Below are positions 19,262 through 28,067 of a stretch of DNA of 64,000 nucleotides, piece after piece. Source of the DNA: Bhargavaea ullalensis (GTDB lineage: Bacteria; Bacillota; Bacilli; Bacillales_A; Planococcaceae). The stretch lies in the NCBI RefSeq assembly GCF_040545425.1, contig NZ_JBEPLW010000001.1. One strand, written 5' to 3'. The notes beneath the pieces were generated by a model. It was not told the DNA's origin, did not search any database, and saw only the letters and a list, made by a program, of their open reading frames with translations. Position 1 is the stretch's first letter, and every line of letters begins with the position of its first letter. A program made the translations under genes and the position numbers.

Positions 19262-19483
19262 TCAGGACACCTTCTTCGACAATACCGGGTAGCCGAGCTT
19301 TGTCACGATCTGCGCCAGCGCCTCCGCAGAAACCGCAGACTCATCGAATGTCGTTTTCACTTTTCCGGAGTTGAACAACACCTTCGCATTTTCCACGCCC
19401 GCTGTCTTGTTCAGCGCCCCTTCGATCTTTTTGATGCAGCTCGGGCAAGTGAGCGCCTCCATCTGAAATACGGCTTTCTTCAT
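19262..19483 (-). CDS. HMA-domain metal-binding protein (CopZ-like)
   Basis: 73 residues forming one heavy-metal-associated domain: MKKAVFQMEALTCPSCIKK carries the CxxC metal site. The fold continues with GVENAKVLFNSGKV and a C-terminal LGYPV. It probably donates metal to, or substitutes for, the missing N-terminal domain of the ATPase encoded next. ATG 19483 follows GAGGAGG; a 12-residue in-frame extension has no ribosome site. Confidence 0.9.
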   Translation of the reverse strand: MKKAVFQMEALTCPSCIKKIEGALNKTAGVENAKVLFNSGKVKTTFDESAVSAEALAQIVTKLGYPVLSKKVS

Positions 19484-19569
19484 CTGAATTTCCTCCTCAT
19501 CGGTTCCTTCTGACTTCATTATCGGCCATCCGCTCGGAAGCTTCCTTGACGCCGGTCAATAAACTGTAC

Positions 19570-19662
19570 GTTTCCGCGGATACAATCAACGTTCACGCCG
19601 ATACAATCAACGTTTCCGCGAATACAATCAACGTTCACGCCAATACAATCAACGTTCCGCCA
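19570..19662. repeat. 21-nt word array, word TACAATCAACGTT (4 units)
   Basis: TACAATCAACGTT starts at 19581, 19602, 19623 and 19644, with half-units (ACGTTTCCGCG, CCACGTT) at both ends. The same word recurs at 45168-45226. Confidence 0.9.
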
Positions 19663-19695
19663 CGTTGACGGCTTGTCCGTCCCGCACATAAATCA

Positions 19696-19730
19696 AAACC
19701 GGGATCCGTCATGAAGGAGGATCCCGGTTT
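19696..19730 (-). terminator. Terminator of the cupin gene
   Basis: AAACCGGGATCC (19696-19707) is the perfect complement of GGATCCCGGTTT (19719-19730), followed on minus by TTTTGATTT. Confidence 0.85.
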
Positions 19731-19738
19731 CGCCATTA

Positions 19739-20410
19739 TTAATGACCTTCCGCTTCCTCCGCTTCCGATTTCGTCCGGTGCACGGTGCCGAATGGGTGGT
19801 TCGGCGGTGCGTAGATCGAGTAGAGGCGGATCGGTTCACGGCCGGTGTTCGTAAGGTTGTGCCAGGTGCCGGCCGGGACAAAGATCGCGTCGTCGTCGGA
19901 GACGGGCATCCGGTAGTCAAGCCGGTCGGGGGAGCTGCCCATCTGCACGAGCCCCTCCCCGTCTTCGAGGCGGAGGAACTGGTCGGTGTTCGGATGGACC
20001 TCGAGTCCGATGTCTTCCCCGGGTGGGATGCTCATGAGGGTGACCTGCAGATGGCTGCCGGTCCAGAGGGCAGTCCGGAACAAATCGTTCTGCTCCGCCG
20101 CGTTTTCGATATTGACGACGAACGGCCGGCCGCCGTAGTCGGTTACCGGCGGGGGAGCGGGGGCCGCGGCCGGCAAATAATCCGGCTGTGAAGGCCGGCC
20201 GTGGAAGTCTTCGGCCGGCGGGTGCCAAGGGTAAATGCCGGGGAATATCGGCTGCATCCCGCCTCCCGTCTGCATCGGATGCCCCATGTGCCCCGGCATC
20301 GCGGCGTTGTAACCCCCCGGTCCCCCGTAAACCCCGGTCACCCCCGGGTAAGGATGGATGGGCATGGGCATGCAGCACATGCACGGCGGCGGACAAGTAC
20401 AATGGAACAA
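19739..20410 (-). CDS. Cupin-domain protein with Cys/Pro-rich N-terminus
   Basis: 223 residues. The N-terminus MFHCTCPPPCMCC is followed by about 80 residues rich in Pro, Gly, Met and His. The C-terminal half is a cupin barrel: GLEVHPNTDQFLRLEDGEG holds His and Glu of motif 1 and VPAGTWHNLTNTG holds the His of motif 2. It resembles YrkC-type cupins of Bacillus. TTG 20410 is preferred because GGGAGG lies nine bases upstream, inside the longer open frame from 20434. The Cys/Met/His-rich head suggests metal contact, which is inference. Confidence 0.8.
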   Translation of the reverse strand: MFHCTCPPPCMCCMPMPIHPYPGVTGVYGGPGGYNAAMPGHMGHPMQTGGGMQPIFPGIYPWHPPAEDFHGRPSQPDYLPAAAPAPPPVTDYGGRPFVVNIENAAEQNDLFRTALWTGSHLQVTLMSIPPGEDIGLEVHPNTDQFLRLEDGEGLVQMGSSPDRLDYRMPVSDDDAIFVPAGTWHNLTNTGREPIRLYSIYAPPNHPFGTVHRTKSEAEEAEGH

Positions 20411-20554
20411 CTCGGTTTTCGCCTCCCGTTTCAATGTGTTCCGGCTATCCTATGCATCCGGAGGCCGGCCGGTACCTCGCCCGATTCGCCGGGGTGCGCG
20501 TTTTTTCCCGGAGACGGGGAATAGAACGGGTAACAACCGGGAGGAGGAGAAGCG

Positions 20555-21607
20555 ATGGACCAGGAGCGGAGGCATTTCACGGAAATGAAGCGGCGCGTCT
20601 ATCTGCTCGTCCTGCCGGCGCTGGCACTGGCACTCGGCATGAACACCGTGCTGCAGGCGGAACTGCCGCTGAATCTGTACACGAACCTCGCCGTTCTCGC
20701 CGGTGTGATCATCTGCTGGTTCCTCCTCCTGACCCGCTTCCCGTTCCTCATCCTGGAGTGGCTCCTGCTTACGCTTGCGGGCCTGTATCTGCTGTCGATG
20801 CTGCTCCAGGCGCTGTACATCGGCATGTTGGAAAAAGGAGAAAACAGCCTCGGCGACTTCATCATCTGGATGCCGCTCATCACGATCGCCGCCTTCCTCG
20901 TCCTCGATAAAAAACAGGCGGCCGTGGCGAACGGCGTCCTGCTGATGTTCCTCGTCGCGCCCGTCATCCCGGTATTCGGGAAACTGGGGTCCGACCAGAT
21001 CGATTCGGTCCTCCTGCTGTACATCGCGCTTGCCGTCTACACATTCGTCTTTTACTTTCTCAATTCGCTTTATCAAAGAAGTGCCGAGCAACGGGCGCTC
21101 GCGCGATTTGCGTACCTCGACGCGCTGACGGGGATCGCCAACCGCCTCCAGATCGACCGGTGGCTGGCTGAGGGCATCGCGGCGGGAGAGCGGGACGGCC
21201 GGCTGTTCTCGGCCATCTTCTTCGATCTCGATTATTTCAAATGCATCAACGACGCGCTCGGCCACAAGGCGGGGGACGAGGTGCTGAAGCAGCTGGCCGC
21301 CGTCGTGGAAGCGGAGCTCGGGGAAGGGGACCGGTTCGGCCGCTGGGGCGGGGAGGAGTTCATCGTCTTGACCGAAACCGGTGAACATGAGGCGTTTGCG
21401 CTCGCGGAGCGACTGAGGACTGCAATCGAAGCGCATGATTTCGGTGAAGCCGGTCCCCTCACGGCCAGTTTCGGAATTGCCGTCAATGCGCCGGGCGACA
21501 CGCCGGAATCTGTCCAGGCGCGTGCGGATGAACGGATGTACGCGTCCAAGGAAGCGGGCCGAAACCGTGTCACCGGCCGGACAATGGAGACGGCGCCGGA
21601 AGAATAA
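20555..21607 (+). CDS. Membrane-bound diguanylate cyclase (GGDEF)
   Basis: 350 residues. Six hydrophobic segments occupy residues 12-172 (a 6TM sensor-like module), then a GGDEF domain: DALTGIANR, FFDLDYFKCINDALGHKAGDEVL and the active-site RWGGEEF. The four residues in the inhibitory-site position upstream of GGEEF read GEGD rather than RxxD, so feedback inhibition by cyclic di-GMP is unlikely. GGGAGGAGGAG precedes ATG 20555. It is monocistronic. Confidence 0.92.
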   Translation: MDQERRHFTEMKRRVYLLVLPALALALGMNTVLQAELPLNLYTNLAVLAGVIICWFLLLTRFPFLILEWLLLTLAGLYLLSMLLQALYIGMLEKGENSLGDFIIWMPLITIAAFLVLDKKQAAVANGVLLMFLVAPVIPVFGKLGSDQIDSVLLLYIALAVYTFVFYFLNSLYQRSAEQRALARFAYLDALTGIANRLQIDRWLAEGIAAGERDGRLFSAIFFDLDYFKCINDALGHKAGDEVLKQLAAVVEAELGEGDRFGRWGGEEFIVLTETGEHEAFALAERLRTAIEAHDFGEAGPLTASFGIAVNAPGDTPESVQARADERMYASKEAGRNRVTGRTMETAPEE

Positions 21608-21659
21608 ATACGAAAAATACGTAGAATATATTTCGTAATGTTCGTCTTTCGGTTATAAT
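21606..21659 (+). promoter_or_regulatory. Candidate PurR-box pair and -10 before the PurC-like gene
   Basis: AAATACGAAAAAT (21606-21618) and, inverted, AAAGACGAACATT (minus, 21649-21637) each match 11 of 13 positions of the Bacillus PurBox AWWWCCGAACWWT. They face each other 18 bases apart, close to the 16-17 known for PurR operators. TATAAT is at 21654-21659. Confidence 0.5.
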
Positions 21660-21691
21660 CAAAGTGAATTGAGCCGAAAGAGGTGGAAAGC

Positions 21692-22378
21692 TTGGAGCTT
21701 TTGTATAAAGGGAAGACGAAGGATGTCTATGAATTGGAAGACGGAAACCTGCAGCTGAAGTTCAAGGATGACGTGACCGGTGAAGACGGCGTGTTCGACC
21801 CGGGCGCCAACACGGTCGGCCTGACGATCGAAGGTGCCGGCAAAGCCGGACTCCGCATGACCCGGTACTTTTTCGGAAAACTGGCCGACGCCGGCGTGCC
21901 GACCCACTTCGTGGAAGCGGACATCGACGGCGCGACGATGACGGTCCGGAAAGCCGAAGTCTTCGGCAAGGGGCTCGAAGTGATCTGCCGTTTCCGCGCG
22001 GTCGGCAGCTTTCTCCGCCGCTACGGCGCCTATGCGGAAGACGGCCAGCCGCTTGACGCGTTTGTGGAAGTGACGCTCAAGGACGACAACCGCAACGACC
22101 CGCCGATCAGCCGGGACGCCCTTATCCAGCTCGGCATCCTCGAAGCGCAGGAATACGATACACTTGAACAGCTGACGAAGGAAATCTCCCATATTGTGAA
22201 AGACGACCTCGACCGCCGCGGCCTCGACCTGTACGACATCAAACTTGAATTCGGCCGCGACAGCCGCACCGGTGAGATCCTCCTCATCGATGAAATCTCC
22301 GGCGGCAACATGCGCGTCTACCAAGAAGGCGAATACATCGCCCCTCTCGACCTCGAACAGCGCCTGTTCGTGAAATGA
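21692..22378 (+). CDS. SAICAR synthase family protein (PurC-like), divergent, stand-alone
   Basis: 228 residues over the full PurC fold: ELLYKGKTKDVYEL, LKFKDDVTGEDG, GVPTHFV, FRAVGSFLRRYG, DIKLEFGRDSRTGEILLIDEIS. PurC joins aspartate to CAIR in purine synthesis. Several usual motifs are altered: KDDVTGEDG for KDDxTAxNG, ICRFRAVGS for VVRNIAAGS and DEISGGNMRVY for DEISPDTCRxWD. No other pur gene is adjacent. TTG 21692 follows AAAGAGGTG; the upstream GTG 21683 is in that site. It may be a functional PurC or a paralogue with another substrate. Confidence 0.8.
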   Translation: MELLYKGKTKDVYELEDGNLQLKFKDDVTGEDGVFDPGANTVGLTIEGAGKAGLRMTRYFFGKLADAGVPTHFVEADIDGATMTVRKAEVFGKGLEVICRFRAVGSFLRRYGAYAEDGQPLDAFVEVTLKDDNRNDPPISRDALIQLGILEAQEYDTLEQLTKEISHIVKDDLDRRGLDLYDIKLEFGRDSRTGEILLIDEISGGNMRVYQEGEYIAPLDLEQRLFVK

Positions 22379-22385
22379 ATCAAGT

Positions 22386-22430
22386 GAAAAAAAGATCCCT
22401 GCCGGCCAGATGCCGTCGGGGATCTTTTTT
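22386..22430. terminator. Bidirectional terminator
   Basis: AAAAAAAGATCCC pairs with GGGATCTTTTTT around a stem that also uses GCCGG/CCGTC, between convergent genes. Confidence 0.9.
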
Positions 22431-22468
22431 GAAGACAGTGCCGCACGGATTTGATCCGCACGGCCTGT

Positions 22469-23350
22469 TTAAAGCCCGAGCAGTCCGGCGAGACGCCCGG
22501 CGGAATCCTGGAATTCCGGGTAGGGGGAGAAGGCGGCGAGGGCGCCCTGGACAGCGGTCCGGTCAATGTCCTCGCCTGCACCGGCCTGCGCGTCGATGAA
22601 GTCGACGGTCGAGCCGAGGTAGGCGGCCGCCGATGCGGACAGGGGCAGCGTGTCCGCAAGTGTCCGCATCGCCTCGATTTCCGCCCGGATGGCCTTTGTG
22701 CGGCCATCATGGTCCGGGAACAGTTCGGAAAACAGGCCGCGGACGTTGCCGCCGTCAAGCAGGGCTGGCTGCCGGCCGGAGAGGAAGCTTTCGGCGGCCT
22801 GCTCGGTCAGGCGGAAGAGCAGGTCGGCGAGCGACCCCGGGTCCAGGTTCCCGGGGTTGGTGATGAACAGCTGCATGTAAGAGGTCTTGACGCCTTCGAC
22901 GATGGTGGCGATGTCGACGGCGAAGGGGAGGATTTCTTCTCCGTACATGTCGGCCAGGCAACTGCCGTACCAGCGCAGCACCTCGGCGTGGAGCGACCGG
23001 ATGAAGGCGACGAGTTCTTCGTTGATGCTGAAAGCCTGTTCGCGGACGTACATCATGATGAAGTCGGTGTTGCGAAGAAACTGGTCAATCTGGATTTCAG
23101 TCTGCCGCCGGTAATTGCCGGCAGGGCTCAGCAGGGGGTCGTGTGCGCGGGCGAGTTCTTTTTTGAACTCTGCAGAATAGTATTTGAAAATCTCGATCAG
23201 GAGGGCATCCTTGGATTTGAAATGAAGATAAAAGGCGCCTTTTGAAATGCCGGCGAGGTCGGCGATGTCCTGGACGGAGGTTCCGTGGAAGCCGCGCTCC
23301 GTCAAGAGGGCGGCGGCCGCCTCGATGATTTTTCGTTTTGTTTCGTTCAT
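22469..23350 (-). CDS. TetR family regulator, divergent from SwrC pump
   Basis: 293 residues, long for TetR. The DNA-binding helix-turn-helix is at residues 1-50: ALLTERGFHGTSVQDIADLAG and SKGAFYLHFKSKDAL. The C-terminal ligand domain is followed by an Ala-rich tail. The gene is divergent from the RND pump, the arrangement of B. subtilis yerO and yerP/swrC, and two nearly identical palindromes lie between them. AAGGAGAG precedes ATG 23350. It very likely represses both genes and is released by a pump substrate. Confidence 0.9.
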   Translation of the reverse strand: MNETKRKIIEAAAALLTERGFHGTSVQDIADLAGISKGAFYLHFKSKDALLIEIFKYYSAEFKKELARAHDPLLSPAGNYRRQTEIQIDQFLRNTDFIMMYVREQAFSINEELVAFIRSLHAEVLRWYGSCLADMYGEEILPFAVDIATIVEGVKTSYMQLFITNPGNLDPGSLADLLFRLTEQAAESFLSGRQPALLDGGNVRGLFSELFPDHDGRTKAIRAEIEAMRTLADTLPLSASAAAYLGSTVDFIDAQAGAGEDIDRTAVQGALAAFSPYPEFQDSAGRLAGLLGL

Positions 23351-23374
23351 CCGTCGATCTCTCCTTCTTGCGGT

Positions 23375-23499
23375 TGACCAGCGGGTCAGTAGTCCAAGTA
23401 TAGCAAAAGTCATCATGCCGGGTGCGATATCATAGTGTTTTAATTGCGGCGGAAGATGATTTGCATTATCCTTGTACAGTATAACTGACCAGCCAGTCA
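23375..23499. promoter_or_regulatory. Two TetR-type operators in the divergent region
   Basis: TGACCAGCGGGTCA (23375-23388) and TGACCAGCCAGTCA (23486-23499) are palindromic and share 12 of 14 bases. The first is just before the regulator's ribosome site, the second just before that of the pump. Confidence 0.7.
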
Positions 23500-23522
23500 C
23501 AAGGGAAACGGAGGAGCTTTTT

Positions 23523-26500
23523 TTGAGAAAGATCATTAACTTTTCGATACAGAATAAGTTCGCCATCTGGCTGCTGACGATCATGGCGATCGCCGCGGGG
23601 GTCATTTCCGCGGTGAACATGAAGCAGGAGTCGATGCCGGACATCACGGTCCCGATCGTATCGGTCGTGACCGTTTATCCGGGCGCGGCGCCCAATGAAG
23701 TCGCCGACTCGGTGACCACACCGGTCGAACAGCGGCTGAAAAATGTCGAAGGCGTGAAGACGGTCATGTCCTCCTCGATGGAGAACGTGTCGTCGATCCA
23801 GCTGGAATTCGGCTTTGACAAAGACATGGACCGGGCGACGCTTGAAGTGGACAGCGCGCTGGAAGGCATGACGCTTCCGGACAACGCGCAGAAGCCGTCC
23901 GTCTCCAGAATCAGCCTGAACGCATTCCCGGTCATTGCGCTCAGCGTGACCGACAAATCACGCGACCTCGACCAGCTCACCGAACTCGTCGAGAAGGATC
24001 TCATCCCGGCGCTCGAGAAAGTCGGCGGCGTCGCGGACGTGCAGGCGAGCGGCCAGAAAGCCAAGGAAGTCGAAATCCAGTTCGACGACGAGAAGCTCGC
24101 CGCCGCCGGCCTGGACCGCGAGACGGTCACCGGCATCATCCAGGGATCCAACCTGGCTTTCCCGCTCGGGCTCAATCAGCTTGACGGCCAGATGAAAAAC
24201 GTGGTGATCGACGGTTCGATCGCTTCGCTGGACGCCCTGAAAAACCTTGAACTTCCTGCGGTTCCGGCAGGTGACGGCCAGGGAGCTGCCGGAATGCCAG
24301 GCGCAGAGGCTGCCGGCGGACAGGATCCGTCGGCACAAGGCGCAGCCGGTGCGGCAGCGGGTGGCCAAGACGCGGCTGCCCAAGGCGCGCCAGGCCAGTC
24401 CGGTCAAGGCCAGGCTGCTCAAGATCAGGCCGGCGGGGCTCAGGCGGCTGCCATCGCGGCGGCCGGCCTGCCGACGGTCACCCTGTCCGACGTGGCGGCG
24501 GTCGACATCGTCAACGAATCCAAATCGATTTCCCGCACGAACGGCAAAGACTCGATCGGCCTCCAGATCGTCAAAGGTCCGGATGACAACACGGTCGACG
24601 TCGTCAACGGCGTGAAAGACGAGATCAAAAAACTCGAAAAAGACTACGGTGTTGAAATCGAGTCGACATTCGACCAGGGGCAGCCGATCGAAGAAGCAGT
24701 TTCGACGATGCTCGGCAAGGCGCTCTACGGCGCGCTGTTCGCCGTCATCATCATCCTGCTGTTCCTGCGCAGCTTCAAGACGACGGTCATCTCGGTTGTC
24801 TCGATCCCGCTGTCGCTGCTCATGGCGCTGCTCGTGCTCCACTCGATGGACATCACGCTCAACATCATGACGCTCGGCGCGCTCACCGTCGCGATCGGGC
24901 GGGTCATCGACGACTCGATCGTCGTCGTCGAGAACATCTACAGGCGGATGCACTTGCCGGATGAGCCGCTGAGGGGCAAGAAGCTCATCCTCGAAGCGAC
25001 GCGCGAAATGTTCATCCCGATCAGCTCCTCCACGATCGTCACGATTGCGGTGTTCCTGCCGCTCGCGCTCGTGTCCGGGCAGGTCGGCGAATTGTTCGTT
25101 CCGTTTGCGCTCGCCGTCGTGTTCGCGCTGCTCGCTTCGCTGCTCGTCGCGGTCACCGTCGTCCCGATGCTTGCCCATACGCTGTTCCGCAAGAACCTTT
25201 ACGGGGCAGACGGCCGTGCGCAGGCCGCAGTGAAAACCGAGCGGCCGAACCGCCTGGCCGCCTGGTATCAGGGCGTGCTCAACTGGGCGCTCAACCATAA
25301 ATGGATCACAGTCGGCGCATCCGTCCTTGTGCTCGTGGCCAGCTTATTCCTGGTGCCGCACATCGGCACGACCTTCCTGCCCGAAGAAGAACAGAAAGTC
25401 ATCATGGCGACGTACAAGCCGGATCCCGGCCAGCCGAAAGATGAAGTGATCCAAATCGTCGGCGACGCCGAGAAGTTCCTCGCAGACCGGAAAGGCGTCA
25501 CGTCCTACCAGTTCTCGATCGAGGAAGCCGGCGGAGGCATGGGCATGATGATGGGCGGCGGTGCAAACTCTGCGCTGTTCTTCATCGAATATGACTCCGA
25601 CTTCAAGAACTTCTCCGATGAGCCTCAAAAGCTCGTCGACAAGCTGAACGGCCAGTCTGATAAAGGCGAATGGGGCACAGTCGACTTCGCCAACATGAGC
25701 GGCGGCTTTGAATTGTATGTATACGCCGACAACGAGGAAGACCTGAAGACGGCTTCCGACGACGTGACGGAGGCGCTGAAAAAACAGGACGGCCTTGAAA
25801 ACGTCGAGTCGGATCTCGCCGAAGCGTACGATCAATACACGTTCGTCGCCGACCAGAAGAAACTCGCCGGACTCGGACTGACGACGGCGCAGATCGGCAT
25901 GGCGCTTTCCGACAGCGGAAAAGGCGCTGCGATCACGACCGTCAAGGAAGACGGCGATACGCTCGATGTGTACATCGCCACCGAGTCGAAGGAATTCGGC
26001 ACATTCGACGATCTGAAGAAAACCGAAATCCCGACCGCACTCGGCACGGCCGTCCCGCTTGAGGACCTGGCGTCCGTGGAAGAAGGAAAAGCTCCGACGA
26101 CCGTCTCCCACCGGAACGGCAAGTTGTACACATCGATCACGGCCGACATCACGGCAAAAGACACGAACGCGGTCTCGACAGATGCGAAAGACGTGATCGA
26201 CAAGCTCGATCTCCCGTCCGGCTCGACGGTTGAATTCGGCGGCATCACCGAACAGATCAACGAATCGTTCTCGCAGCTCGGACTCGCCATGGCGGCCGCC
26301 GTCGCGATTGTCTACTTCGTCCTCGTCGTGACGTTCGGCGGCGCACTCGCTCCGTTCGCGATCCTGTTCTCGCTGCCATTCGCCATCATCGGCAGCTTGG
26401 TCGCGCTCTGGATCGCCCGCGAGCCGATCAGCGTTTCGGCGATGATCGGAGCGCTCATGCTCATCGGGATCGTCGTCACGAACGCGATCGTCCTCATCGA

Positions 26501-26783
26501 CCGGGTCATCCACAAAGAGAAGGAAGGCGAACCGACGCGCCAGGCACTGCTCGAAGCCGGCGCCACCCGTCTCCGCCCGATCCTCATGACCGCACTCGCG
26601 ACCATCTTCGCCCTCGTGCCGCTCGCAATCGGCGCGGAAGGCGGCGGCCTGATCTCCAAAGGCCTCGGCATCACCGTCATCGGCGGTCTCGTCAGCTCCA
26701 CCTTGCTGACCTTGCTCATCGTGCCGATCGTCTACGAAATCCTCGCCAAATTCCGCCGCAAACCGCTGGTAGAAGAGGAATAA
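23523..26783 (+). CDS. swrC: RND efflux pump, SwrC/AcrB family
   Basis: 1086 residues with the RND layout: a membrane helix at residues 12-32, two large extracytoplasmic regions and two six-helix bundles. Landmarks are MPDITVPIVSV, GRVIDDSIVVVENIYRR (charged residues of helix 4) and GIVVTNAIVLIDRV. The first extracytoplasmic region holds an Ala/Gly/Gln-rich insertion of about 65 residues (about 255-320). Gram-positive SwrC exports surfactin and other amphiphiles without an outer-membrane partner. TTG 23523 follows GGAGGAG. Confidence 0.92.
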   Translation: MRKIINFSIQNKFAIWLLTIMAIAAGVISAVNMKQESMPDITVPIVSVVTVYPGAAPNEVADSVTTPVEQRLKNVEGVKTVMSSSMENVSSIQLEFGFDKDMDRATLEVDSALEGMTLPDNAQKPSVSRISLNAFPVIALSVTDKSRDLDQLTELVEKDLIPALEKVGGVADVQASGQKAKEVEIQFDDEKLAAAGLDRETVTGIIQGSNLAFPLGLNQLDGQMKNVVIDGSIASLDALKNLELPAVPAGDGQGAAGMPGAEAAGGQDPSAQGAAGAAAGGQDAAAQGAPGQSGQGQAAQDQAGGAQAAAIAAAGLPTVTLSDVAAVDIVNESKSISRTNGKDSIGLQIVKGPDDNTVDVVNGVKDEIKKLEKDYGVEIESTFDQGQPIEEAVSTMLGKALYGALFAVIIILLFLRSFKTTVISVVSIPLSLLMALLVLHSMDITLNIMTLGALTVAIGRVIDDSIVVVENIYRRMHLPDEPLRGKKLILEATREMFIPISSSTIVTIAVFLPLALVSGQVGELFVPFALAVVFALLASLLVAVTVVPMLAHTLFRKNLYGADGRAQAAVKTERPNRLAAWYQGVLNWALNHKWITVGASVLVLVASLFLVPHIGTTFLPEEEQKVIMATYKPDPGQPKDEVIQIVGDAEKFLADRKGVTSYQFSIEEAGGGMGMMMGGGANSALFFIEYDSDFKNFSDEPQKLVDKLNGQSDKGEWGTVDFANMSGGFELYVYADNEEDLKTASDDVTEALKKQDGLENVESDLAEAYDQYTFVADQKKLAGLGLTTAQIGMALSDSGKGAAITTVKEDGDTLDVYIATESKEFGTFDDLKKTEIPTALGTAVPLEDLASVEEGKAPTTVSHRNGKLYTSITADITAKDTNAVSTDAKDVIDKLDLPSGSTVEFGGITEQINESFSQLGLAMAAAVAIVYFVLVVTFGGALAPFAILFSLPFAIIGSLVALWIAREPISVSAMIGALMLIGIVVTNAIVLIDRVIHKEKEGEPTRQALLEAGATRLRPILMTALATIFALVPLAIGAEGGGLISKGLGITVIGGLVSSTLLTLLIVPIVYEILAKFRRKPLVEEE

Positions 26784-26791
26784 AGAATGGA

Positions 26792-26826
26792 AAAAGCACC
26801 CGTCCGGGATTCCGGCGGGTGCTTTT
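26792..26826 (+). terminator. Terminator of swrC
   Basis: AAAAAGCACCCG pairs with CGGGTGCTTTT directly after the stop codon. Confidence 0.9.
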
Positions 26827-26879
26827 GTGTATGCATGGATGGTGCGGGGCGCGGTTGGACGGACGGGGTTGAATCCGCC

Positions 26880-27333
26880 GAGTCGTACGGATCCGGCGCT
26901 GAACCGTACGCATCCGACCTTGAACCGTACGGATCGGGCCTTGAGCCGGACAGGTTGATTCTTCCGGGCTTGAGTCGTACGGATCCGGCGCTGAACCGTA
27001 CGCATCCGGGCTTGAACCGTACAGATCGGGCCTTGAGCCGGACAGGTCGATTCTTCCGGGCTTGAGCCGTACGGATCCGGTGCTGAACCGTACGCATCCG
27101 GGCTTGAACCGTACGGATCGGGCCTTGAACCGGACAGGTTGATTCTTCCGGGCTTGAGCCGTACGGATCCGGCGCTGAACCGTACGCATCCGGGCTTGAA
27201 CCGTACAGGTCCCGCCTTGAGTCGGACAGGTTGATTCTTTCGGGCTTGAGCCGTACGGATCCGGCGCTGAACCGTACGCATCGGGGCTTGAACCGTACGG
27301 ATCGGGCCTTGAGCCGGACAGGTTGATTCTTCC
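26880..27333. repeat. 21-nt word array with 92-nt higher-order repeat (about 20 units)
   Basis: Units such as GAACCGTACGCATCCGGGCTT follow each other at 21 bases. Every fourth unit is 29 long (GAGCCGGACAGGTTGATTC...), giving a 92-base super-repeat starting at 26880, 26972, 27064, 27156 and 27248. The array fills most of the 660-base gap between the swrC and sodC genes; no gene was seen there. Confidence 0.95.
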
Positions 27334-27443
27334 AATGGTCAACCCCCTCTCGATGCCAGCCTGCCGCCGCGCACGCCGCGTCCAATTCACTGAATAGATC
27401 CGCCGTCTTTTCCCCATCCTTCACAGGAAGGAGGATGGTTAAA

Positions 27444-28001
27444 ATGAAAAAACTGTTGATGGCCGCTGCGGCGGTCTTGCTGCTCGCGGGCTGCGGGATG
27501 AAGATGGGGAAGGAGGTGCAGGTGCCGGTCATGACGGAAGGCGGCCGGACCGCGATGGAATCGGACCTGGTGGACGCAAACGGGAAAGTGATCGGCACGG
27601 TGCTCCTGACCGGAGATGAAAAAGGGACCGGGATCCGGATCACCGCAGAGGGGATGGAGCCCGGCGTGAAGGCGATCCATGTGCATGAAACCGGCGTCTG
27701 CACGCCGCCGGACTTCGAGTCGACCGGCAGCCACTTCAATCCGCATTCGAAAGAACACGGCTTTGAGAATCCGAACGGCTTCCATGCCGGGGACCTGCCG
27801 AACATCGAAGTCGACAAAGAAGGGAAAGTCGACCTCGAAACGGTTTCCGAACACGTGTCGCTCAAGGAAGGCAAGCCGGGTTATCTGCTGGATGAAGACG
27901 GCAGCTCGATCGTCGTCCACGAAGGGCCGGACGACTACAAAACCGATCCTGCCGGCAACTCGGGCAAGCGCATCGCCTGCGCGGCATTCAATAAGGAATA
28001 A
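27444..28001 (+). CDS. sodC: Cu/Zn superoxide dismutase-like lipoprotein
   Basis: 185 residues. The lipobox LLLAGC near residue 18 marks a membrane-attached lipoprotein. Copper and zinc ligands of the SodC fold are visible: IHVHETGVC, SHFNPHSKEHG, HAGDLPNI and, near the end, SIVVHEGPDDYKTDP followed by SGKRIACA. It resembles B. subtilis YojM, which lacks one copper ligand; whether this protein dismutates superoxide is not certain from sequence. ATG 27444 is nine bases from GGAGG; ATG 27435 abuts that site. Confidence 0.9.
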   Translation: MKKLLMAAAAVLLLAGCGMKMGKEVQVPVMTEGGRTAMESDLVDANGKVIGTVLLTGDEKGTGIRITAEGMEPGVKAIHVHETGVCTPPDFESTGSHFNPHSKEHGFENPNGFHAGDLPNIEVDKEGKVDLETVSEHVSLKEGKPGYLLDEDGSSIVVHEGPDDYKTDPAGNSGKRIACAAFNKE

Positions 28002-28006
28002 CTGAG

Positions 28007-28040
28007 CGGCACCCGCCAAATTTCTGGCGGGTGCCGTTTT
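28007..28040 (+). terminator. Terminator of sodC-like gene
   Basis: CGGCACCCGCCA pairs perfectly with TGGCGGGTGCCG, followed by TTTT. Confidence 0.9.
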
Positions 28041-28067
28041 CGTTCGGCCTCCATCCGCAACCCGAAG

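Noticed and set aside
26880..27333. CRISPR array (and likewise at 9095 and 59433)
   Set aside because: Words of 10-14 nt with linkers of about 7-8 nt are far too short for CRISPR repeats and spacers, words vary between units, and there are no cas genes.
25344..27335. 663-residue minus-strand frame opposite the 3' end of swrC
   Set aside because: Antisense shadow continuing into the word array; no ribosome site and no recognisable domain.
26716..27874. Several long minus-strand frames with SRPDPYGSSPDAYGS-type repeats
   Set aside because: They arise because 21-nt repeats without stops stay open in many frames. They have no ribosome site and overlap swrC and sodC.
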